Positions 1-4,752 of a DNA stretch of 14,693 nt are shown in pieces. Source of the DNA: Opitutaceae bacterium (GTDB lineage Bacteria > Verrucomicrobiota > Verrucomicrobiia > Opitutales > Opitutaceae); NCBI GenBank assembly GCA_029979145.1, contig JAPOIC010000025.1, positions 1 to 14,693 of the forward strand, written 5' to 3'. The notes below the pieces were generated by a model. It saw only the letters and a program-made list of their open reading frames with translations, was not told the origin of the DNA and did no database searches. Position numbers and translations under genes: made by a program. Numbering within the stretch: position 1 is the first letter of the stretch; each line of letters starts with the position of its first letter.

Positions 1-921
1 CTTGGCGCCGCCGGCACGCTCCAAAACGTCATGGCCGCGGTGGCCTAGACCTATTTCGCCCATCTGCGTAATCTCGAGCGCACCTCGGTGCTAGATGACA
101 ACATCCTGCGCGCGCGCCGCCTGCTCGAATTGGCCCGGAATCAACTGAATGCCGGCGTCGCGACGCAGATCGACGTCACCCGCGCCGAGGCCTTGGTGGC
201 CGTGGCCGAGCAGGCGCGCCTGCAGCAGCAAACCGTGGTGCAGGGGAGTGCACTGCAGCTCAAGCGGCTGCTGGACTTGGATTTGGCAGAATCGCTGACT
301 TTGACGCCTGTGACTCTGCCGCGAACGGAGCTGGTGGCCGCCGGCCCGGACTTGGCGTGGGATCGTCGCTCGGACCTTCAAGGCGCCAAGGCGCTCTTGG
401 AACAAAATGAGCTCGAGGTTCGCGCCGCACGTTTCAACCGCCTGCCGTCACTGGCCTTGGTCGGGAGTTACGGCTACGCCTCCGAATACGCGCTCGACGG
501 CAACGAAGCCCAAACGTGGTCCGGAAGCGTGGCCTTGAGCCTGCCCGTCTTCGACGGCGCGGAAACCCGGGCGTTGACCGGCATCGCGCGGTCCCGCCGG
601 CGAGCGCAGGAACTGCGGGTGCGCAATCTGGAGACGCAGATTGCGGCGGAGCTGCAGCTTGCCCGCCAGGATGCCGGCTCCCGTCTGGCCCAAATTGGAG
701 TGGCCGAAACCCAAGAATCCTTGGCGCGAGAGGAACTGGCCTTGGCGGAAAAGCGGTTTGAGCAAGGCGTGGCGGACAACCGCGAAATGATCGAGGCCCA
801 AGGCCGACTGGCGAATGCCAGCGACAATCTGGTCGAGGCTGTATACCTCTACAACTTAAGCCGGGTGGAGCTGGCACGGGTGCAGGGTGACGTGCGGGAC
901 ATCCTCCCGTCCGCTCCATGA
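1..921 (+). CDS. TolC-family outer membrane efflux protein, C-terminal part, with an in-frame TAG
   Basis: Outer-membrane channel component of a tripartite efflux or type I secretion system, placed in the outer membrane and periplasm. The frame is open from the left window edge, so the N-terminus lies outside. Two TolC-type helical repeats can be read: one containing LLELARNQLNAGVATQIDV (from about position 120), the other containing LALAEKRFEQGVADNREMI (from about 740). Both have the family pattern of a long helix, a short A-G-V turn and an acidic or asparagine residue. The frame holds a TAG at 46-48, between AAVA and TYFAHLRN, inside what should be a continuous TolC helix. Without readthrough, the remaining open stretch could begin only at a GTG at 88, which lacks a ribosome binding site and would give a headless protein. 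The gene ends in TGA overlapping the maf start (ATGA), so it is probably first or internal in that operon. It is either a recently broken gene or one read through TAG; family assignment is firm, intactness is not. Confidence 0.85.
46..48 (+). other. In-frame TAG codon inside the TolC-family gene
   Basis: The frame reads GCC TAG ACC TAT TTC. Coding similarity to TolC-family helices continues on both sides without a frame change. A single C-to-T change from CAG (Gln) would create it; other one-base sources (AAG, GAG, TGG, TAC) are possible. It may be a nonsense mutation, an assembly error, or a suppressed or recoded codon. Confidence 0.85.
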
Positions 922-1496
922 GCGCGCCGCGTTTGCTGTTGGCTTCGGCTTCACCGCGCCGCCGGGAATTGCTGGGCCAATTGGGTGTCCCGTTTGCCGT
1001 GGTCACCGCCGACGTCGAGGAGCACGAAGACCCGACGACTGATCCGCGCCTGATGGTGGCCCACAATGCGGCGCTGAAGGCCGACTGGGTGGCCGCGCGC
1101 CATCCCGCGGACTGGGTGCTCGGCGCCGATACGACCGTTTTTCTCGACGGCCACGCCCTGAACAAGCCGGCCGATTTGGCCGAGGCGGCGGCAATGCTGC
1201 GCCGGCTTTCCGGTCGCACACACACGGTGTTTACGGGCATCGCCTTGCGCCGGCGGGCCGCCGGAGTGGAAGTCGACCGGGGCGTGGCCAGCGAGGTCAC
1301 CTTCAAGACGCTGACTGATGCGGTCATCGCCGACTACCTCGCCAAGGTGCACACTCTGGACAAGGCAGGCGGGTATGCCATCCAGGAGCATGGAGATCTG
1401 ATCATTGCCGATCGGACCGGGTCGCTTTCGAACATCATCGGGCTGCCTTTGGATGAAACGAAACAAATTTTGACGGCAGCGGGTCTGGTGCGCTGA
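918..1496 (+). CDS. maf: Maf-family nucleoside triphosphate pyrophosphatase (YhdE-like)
   Basis: Cytoplasmic house-cleaning enzyme that hydrolyses non-canonical or excess nucleoside triphosphates to monophosphate and pyrophosphate. The 192-residue product has the normal family length. Visible motifs are the N-terminal LLLASASPRRRELL (residues 6-19), the catalytic GADTTVFLDG (69-78, Asp71 as probable general base), NKPAD (82-86), LSGRTHTVFTGIAL (97-110) and DKAGGYAIQ (148-156) followed by GSLSNIIGLPL (168-178). The DKAGGYAIQ form matches the YhdE branch (dTTP/UTP pyrophosphatase) rather than the YceF branch; this substrate call is inferred from family knowledge. The ATG start at 918 overlaps the preceding TGA (ATGA), indicating translational coupling, and has no Shine-Dalgarno sequence. 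The next gene begins 19 nt downstream. Confidence 0.95.
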   Translation: MSAPRLLLASASPRRRELLGQLGVPFAVVTADVEEHEDPTTDPRLMVAHNAALKADWVAARHPADWVLGADTTVFLDGHALNKPADLAEAAAMLRRLSGRTHTVFTGIALRRRAAGVEVDRGVASEVTFKTLTDAVIADYLAKVHTLDKAGGYAIQEHGDLIIADRTGSLSNIIGLPLDETKQILTAAGLVR

Positions 1497-1515
1497 CTTA
1501 TTCCAGCCGTCCTGC

Positions 1516-2631
1516 ATGAACGCCCTCTCTGAACCCAAAGCCCGCCGCATCGCGCGCCGTTTCCCGCTGCCGCGGTTTTCGCGCGATCCCGAGGTTCGCT
1601 CCGTCCAAATTGGCGTGCTTGGCACGATTCTGATTCATATCCTCCTGTTTCTGGTGGCGCCGGTGCTCCTGAAGTTTGACCACGGCGCGATGCCGCCACC
1701 CGTTGCAACCCAAGAGTTCACCGTCGAGCTCGGCCCAGAAATGGCGCCGGAAGTGCCGGTGGTGCCGGAGAAGCCGGCTCCCTTCAATTTCGTCGAGACC
1801 AATCCTGACGCGCCCGACAACGTTCCGGACAACACTGAAAATTTTGGCGCCCAGAATCAGCAGGCGGCGCAAGAACAGGAGTCGGAAGACATGAGCGGGA
1901 AACGCCCGGCCCTGGAAGGGCAGACCGAAATCCAGTCCAACCAGATCGTCTCGGGCACGCTCGAGCAGCAGCCTCCGCCGATGCCTTCCGCGCCTCCGGT
2001 GCCGGAGCAGCAGCAGTCTGCCCCCAACGAGACCCCGGCGCAACGGGAGCAAATTCCCTTGAGGGGCTATGAAAAGTTGCCGGCCAGCACCGACGACGGC
2101 TACGGCTCCAATATCGCCCAGCTCCCCGGTGGCACCCCCGACGTCGACAAATACGTTGAGGGTGAGAAAGACGCGCCGTTGATCCAACGCGCCACGGGCA
2201 CGACGCCACGCATCGACCCGAACCGCCCCATGCCCCGGCCCAAACTCGAGAAGCGCGCCCGTCCGGCCATCTTTACCGAAAATCGCATTGGCACCGCCAA
2301 CATTGGCCCGACGGCGGTTGACGCTCGCTGGAGCAATTACGGGCAGTATCTGCAGCAGCTGATCGAGTCGGTGCAGATCCAGTGGGAGCGTATCCTGACG
2401 CAGAGCCGCGTTTACCCGAGCTCAGGCACCCGCGTTTCAGTGAAGTTCATCCTCAACGATCAAGGGGTCGTTTCCCAATTTATCTCCGTGGAAGGTTCCG
2501 CCGGTGAGTTGGGCAAACAGAGCTGCGTCAGCGCCATCGCCGCGCGGTCTCCCTATGGCGAGTGGACCGACGACATGAAGCAGGTGCTCGGCACGCAGCA
2601 GGAAATGACCTTTACGTTTTACTACCAGTGA
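1516..2631 (+). CDS. TonB/TolA-like energy-transducing protein
   Basis: Probable inner-membrane-anchored protein spanning the periplasm. The 371-residue chain has a basic cytoplasmic N-terminus (1-30), one transmembrane helix (about 31-52), a long Pro/Gln/Glu-rich linker (about 53-265) with runs such as QQPPPMPSAPPVPEQQQ, and a compact C-terminal domain (about 268-371) resembling TonB/TolA C-terminal domains, including WSNYGQYLQQLIESVQIQW and RVSVKFILNDQG. The membrane helix contains T37-I-L-I-H41, the same spacing as the SxxxH motif that lets TonB couple to ExbB/ExbD. It is therefore more likely a TonB- or TolA-type transducer than a plain structural protein. No exbB, exbD, tolQ or tolR lies in the window. 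The ATG at 1516 lacks a Shine-Dalgarno sequence. The gene sits between maf and the pseudouridine synthase gene, and its TGA overlaps the latter's GTG start. Partner and cargo cannot be told from sequence. Confidence 0.75.
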   Translation: MNALSEPKARRIARRFPLPRFSRDPEVRSVQIGVLGTILIHILLFLVAPVLLKFDHGAMPPPVATQEFTVELGPEMAPEVPVVPEKPAPFNFVETNPDAPDNVPDNTENFGAQNQQAAQEQESEDMSGKRPALEGQTEIQSNQIVSGTLEQQPPPMPSAPPVPEQQQSAPNETPAQREQIPLRGYEKLPASTDDGYGSNIAQLPGGTPDVDKYVEGEKDAPLIQRATGTTPRIDPNRPMPRPKLEKRARPAIFTENRIGTANIGPTAVDARWSNYGQYLQQLIESVQIQWERILTQSRVYPSSGTRVSVKFILNDQGVVSQFISVEGSAGELGKQSCVSAIAARSPYGEWTDDMKQVLGTQQEMTFTFYYQ

Positions 2632-3365
2632 GCGCCGGGGCACAGGGCGACCTGCCGCTGGGGCGCGACGTGGCCTTGCTGAAGTGGGATGCCACTGGCT
2701 TGGGCGCACTGGGCAAACCCGCCGGAGTGCTCTCTCATCCCAATGTCCGGGGCGAAGCGGAGCGGTCTTTGTTGACGGTGCCCTATGACCTCGAGGACGA
2801 GTGCTACCACTGGGAAGAGAGCGGCAAGGCGCGACGCATCTGGCTGCTCAACCGACTCGATTCCGCGACCTCGGGCGTGATCCTCGTCTGCGACGACGAG
2901 AAGCTGGCCGGCGTGATGCGCGAACACTTCCGTCGCAAACGCGTGCGCAAGATCTATCACGCCTTGGTCTTTGGACGTCCGTCCGTCGATGTGCAGCTTT
3001 GGCGGGACCGGCTGGCGGTGGAAAAGCGCAGCGGGCAGATTCGCACCGTGGTGACCGGGCATATCCCGGCCGAATGCAAGATGACGTTGGTCCGGAGCTG
3101 GGGTGGCCTGTCGTTGCTCAAGCTTGAGCCCATCACGGGGCGCAGTCATCAGCTCCGCGTGCAGTGCGCGAAGCGCTCCCTGCCGATCGTGGGCGACGCC
3201 ACGTATGGTGATTTCGGCGCCAACCGCGAATTCGAGAAACGGCACGGGCACAAGCGACTGTTCCTGCATTCGCTGGAAACCACCTTCGACTACGAATGGC
3301 AGGGACGCCTGCACCGTTTCTCGGCGACCGCGCCGTTGCCCAAGGAGTTCGAAGGCCGGCGCTGA
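2628..3365 (+). CDS. RluA-family RNA pseudouridine synthase
   Basis: Predicted to isomerise uridine to pseudouridine in rRNA or tRNA in the cytoplasm. The chosen GTG start at 2628 overlaps the previous gene's stop (GTGA). An upstream in-frame ATG at 2562 exists but would run deep into the TonB-like gene. From 2628 the protein has 245 residues. It carries the KPAGVLSHP strand near the N-terminus, the catalytic motif NRLDSATSG (catalytic Asp78), KIYHALVFG, and the C-terminal LEPITGRSHQLRVQCA and PIVGDATYGD motifs of RluA. There is no N-terminal S4 RNA-binding domain, as in RluA itself and unlike RluC/RluD. The usual histidine of HRLD is Asn here. The target nucleotide cannot be assigned. It is the last gene of the maf operon; the aroF leader region starts about 50 nt downstream. 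Confidence 0.88.
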   Translation: MSAGAQGDLPLGRDVALLKWDATGLGALGKPAGVLSHPNVRGEAERSLLTVPYDLEDECYHWEESGKARRIWLLNRLDSATSGVILVCDDEKLAGVMREHFRRKRVRKIYHALVFGRPSVDVQLWRDRLAVEKRSGQIRTVVTGHIPAECKMTLVRSWGGLSLLKLEPITGRSHQLRVQCAKRSLPIVGDATYGDFGANREFEKRHGHKRLFLHSLETTFDYEWQGRLHRFSATAPLPKEFEGRR

Positions 3366-3378
3366 GCCGACCGCGGGA

Positions 3379-3384
3379 TTGACA
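3379..3384 (+). promoter_or_regulatory. Possible -35 element for the aroF leader transcript
   Basis: A perfect TTGACA lies 31 nt before the leader-peptide start, just after the rluA-type gene. At 16 to 18 nt spacing the sequence is ACACCACC-like, with no recognisable TATAAT. Either the -10 is divergent, another sigma factor is used, or the leader is reached by readthrough from the upstream operon. Confidence 0.25.
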
Positions 3385-3415
3385 TCTCTCGCCACGCCCG
3401 ACACCACCAAGGCCG

Positions 3416-3502
3416 ATGAATCGCAGCGCCGCCTATTATTTCAGCTTTGGCTTCTGGAGCTTTTATGCCCCGAAGTCCTTGGGCGGCTGCCCGAAGCAAT
3501 GA
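3416..3502 (+). CDS. Aromatic-rich leader peptide controlling aroF
   Basis: A 28-codon reading frame whose residues 7-17 are YYFSFGFWSFY: three Tyr, four Phe and one Trp, eight aromatic residues out of eleven. It stops (TGA at 3500) 24 nt before a strong intrinsic terminator, which is followed by the gene for DAHP synthase, the first enzyme of Phe/Tyr/Trp synthesis. This is the arrangement of pheL/trpL-type attenuator leaders. All three Tyr codons are TAT and two of four Phe codons are TTT, AT-rich choices in a GC-rich genome, which may slow the ribosome further. An in-frame TGA at 3380 precedes the frame, and 3416 is its only ATG. A weak AAGG (3409-3412) lies only 3 nt ahead. The peptide probably has no function beyond being translated. 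I do not know whether this leader has been described for this lineage. Confidence 0.85.
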   Translation: MNRSAAYYFSFGFWSFYAPKSLGGCPKQ

Positions 3503-3560
3503 GCTGAAACTCAATTTCTCTCCTTGAAGGCCGCCCTCAACCGGGCGGCCTTTTTGTTTT
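3423..3560 (+). promoter_or_regulatory. Transcription attenuator of aroF (segments 1-4)
   Basis: Four segments can form mutually exclusive pairs. Segment 1 (3423-3433) lies just before the aromatic codons and can pair with segment 2 (3482-3490) through 9 bp with a 2-nt bulge. Segment 2 (GGGCGGC, 3481-3487) is exactly complementary to segment 3 (GCCGCCC, 3530-3536), giving the antiterminator. Segment 3 (3527-3536) pairs with segment 4 (3543-3552) to form the terminator. A ribosome stalled on the Tyr/Phe/Trp codons (3434-3466) would block segment 1 and leave segment 2 free, so 2:3 forms and aroF is transcribed. A ribosome reaching the stop at 3500 covers segment 2, so 3:4 forms and transcription ends. 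The pairings are read directly; the switching model follows from known trp and phe attenuators. Confidence 0.85.
3527..3560 (+). terminator. Intrinsic terminator (attenuator stem 3:4) upstream of aroF
   Basis: A perfect 10-bp stem, AAGGCCGCCC (3527-3536) with GGGCGGCCTT (3543-3552), closes a 6-nt TCAACC loop and runs into TTTTTGTTTT (3551-3560). It lies before the aroF start rather than after a gene, as expected for an attenuator. The aroF ATG is only 13 nt after the T tract. Confidence 0.95.
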
Positions 3561-3573
3561 AACCCACATCCCC

Positions 3574-4608
3574 ATGATCCTGCCCAAAGCCAACCGTTTG
3601 ACCCCGGAGCAACTTGCCGAGGTCACCTCCGTCGTAGCCGAATTCGGCTGTCAGATTCAGCCGATCGCCGGCGCCGTCCGCACCATCTACGCCATCGTCG
3701 GCGATGAGCGCGACGAGCTGATGATCAATCGCTTGGAGGGTCTCGCCTACATTGACCGCATCGACCGGATCCAGTCGCCCTTCAAACTGATGGACCGCCG
3801 CTCCGACCTCGCGCGCGGCAGCCTCACCATCGGCGGCGTCACCCTGGGCGAGGAGCTGTTCGTGATCGCCGGGCAGTGCACGATCGACCCGAAGAACCCC
3901 AGCTACTTCTACGAGACCGCCGCCGCCGTAAAAGAGGCCGGCGCTCATGTGATTCGCGGCGGCGTGTGGAAACCGCGCACCAATCCCTACAGCTTCCAGG
4001 GCGACAACAAGTCGCTCGATATCCTCATGGAAGCTTCTCGTCGCACCGGTCTGCCGGTGGACACGGAGGTCATGGACGAGGAGCAGCTGCACCTCGCCCT
4101 CGACGCCGGCGTGACCGTCCTGCAAGTGGGCGCGCGCAACGCGCTGAACTACTCACTGCTCCGCGCCATCGGCCGCGCCATCGCGGACAAACCGTCCGTC
4201 TCGGTGCTGCTCAAGCGCAGCGTGCACATGGGGCCGTTGAACGAGTTCATCTCCGCCGCCGAATACATCGCCGCTTTTGGGAATCCGAACATCATGCTGT
4301 GCCCGCGCGGCACCACGCCCACCTTGGACGGCTACCGGAATCATCCCGACGAAAGCGCCACGCCGCTGCTTAAGGAAAAGACTTGGGCCGCCGTGGTGGT
4401 CGATCCGTCGCACTCGGTCGGCAAAGCCGCTTATGTGCCCGCCGCTGCCCTGGCGGCCGTGGCCTACGGCGCCGACGGGCTGTGCATCGAGAGCCATGTC
4501 GATCCGCAGCACGGCATCGGTGATGACCCGAAGCAGTCGATCACGCCCGCCGCGCTGGCCAAGCTCATCCGGCAGGCGAAGGCTCTGTGGTCGATTCGGC
4601 AAGAGTAA
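3574..4608 (+). CDS. aroF: 3-deoxy-7-phosphoheptulonate (DAHP) synthase, type I-beta
   Basis: Condenses phosphoenolpyruvate with erythrose 4-phosphate, the committed first step of the shikimate pathway, in the cytoplasm. The 344-residue protein has an N-terminal ferredoxin-like regulatory domain (about 1-75), as in the Thermotoga maritima enzyme, followed by the TIM barrel. Cys102 (in IAGQC), His280 (VDPSH), Glu306 (CIESH) and an Asp at 317/318 match the four metal-ligand positions. RGGVWKPRTNPYSFQG is the PEP/phosphate motif. Several signature positions differ from usual I-beta enzymes: GPC is GQC, LLKRG is LLKRS, LCERG is LCPRG and EVH is ESH. The enzyme could therefore have altered kinetics or belong to a distinct branch. 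The ATG at 3574 has no Shine-Dalgarno sequence and follows the attenuator terminator closely. Expression is probably controlled by attenuation; the N-terminal domain suggests additional feedback inhibition. It ends in TAA, the only one in the window. Confidence 0.92.
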   Translation: MILPKANRLTPEQLAEVTSVVAEFGCQIQPIAGAVRTIYAIVGDERDELMINRLEGLAYIDRIDRIQSPFKLMDRRSDLARGSLTIGGVTLGEELFVIAGQCTIDPKNPSYFYETAAAVKEAGAHVIRGGVWKPRTNPYSFQGDNKSLDILMEASRRTGLPVDTEVMDEEQLHLALDAGVTVLQVGARNALNYSLLRAIGRAIADKPSVSVLLKRSVHMGPLNEFISAAEYIAAFGNPNIMLCPRGTTPTLDGYRNHPDESATPLLKEKTWAAVVVDPSHSVGKAAYVPAAALAAVAYGADGLCIESHVDPQHGIGDDPKQSITPAALAKLIRQAKALWSIRQE

Positions 4609-4618
4609 CCGCCAGATC

Positions 4619-4643
4619 GGACGGGCACCGGGTGCGTCCGTCC
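4619..4643 (+). terminator. Hairpin just downstream of aroF
   Basis: GGACGG-GCAC pairs with GTGC-(GT bulge)-CCGTCC, giving 10 bp around a CGG loop, starting 11 nt after the aroF stop. It is followed by only a short ACTTTG and no true T tract, so it could be a weak or factor-assisted terminator or an RNA 3'-end stabiliser. Confidence 0.4.
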
Positions 4644-4723
4644 ACTTTGCGATCACGCCTTGCCGGATGGCCCCGCCGGTCCCTCGGCGCGTGGTTTGCC
4701 AAATGCGAGCGCCGACCGCTCCA

Positions 4724-4745
4724 ACGGGCAGGGGAACCTGCCCGT
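4724..4745. terminator. Perfect 9-bp hairpin between convergent aroF and mutS
   Basis: ACGGGCAGG (4724-4732) and CCTGCCCGT (4737-4745) form a perfect stem around GGAA, a GNRA-type tetraloop on the plus strand. It lies 8 nt beyond the mutS stop on the minus strand. Neither side has a T tract. Its place between converging genes suggests a bidirectional end signal. The rest of 4609-4752 holds no gene I can support. Confidence 0.5.
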
Positions 4746-4752
4746 CCACAAC

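Noticed and set aside
434..1327. A 297-codon minus-strand frame opposite the efflux and maf genes
   Set aside because: The translation is low-complexity and rich in Arg, Ser and Pro, typical of a GC-rich shadow frame; the plus strand carries clear Maf and TolC motifs.
2562..2627. Upstream ATG extension of the pseudouridine synthase
   Set aside because: It would overlap the TonB-like gene by 70 nt and adds residues with no family similarity; the GTGA overlap start at 2628 fits better.
3379..3440. TTGACA plus TATTAT as a complete sigma-70 promoter
   Set aside because: The TATTAT at 3434-3439 is about 49 nt from TTGACA and lies inside the leader codons, so it cannot be the matching -10.
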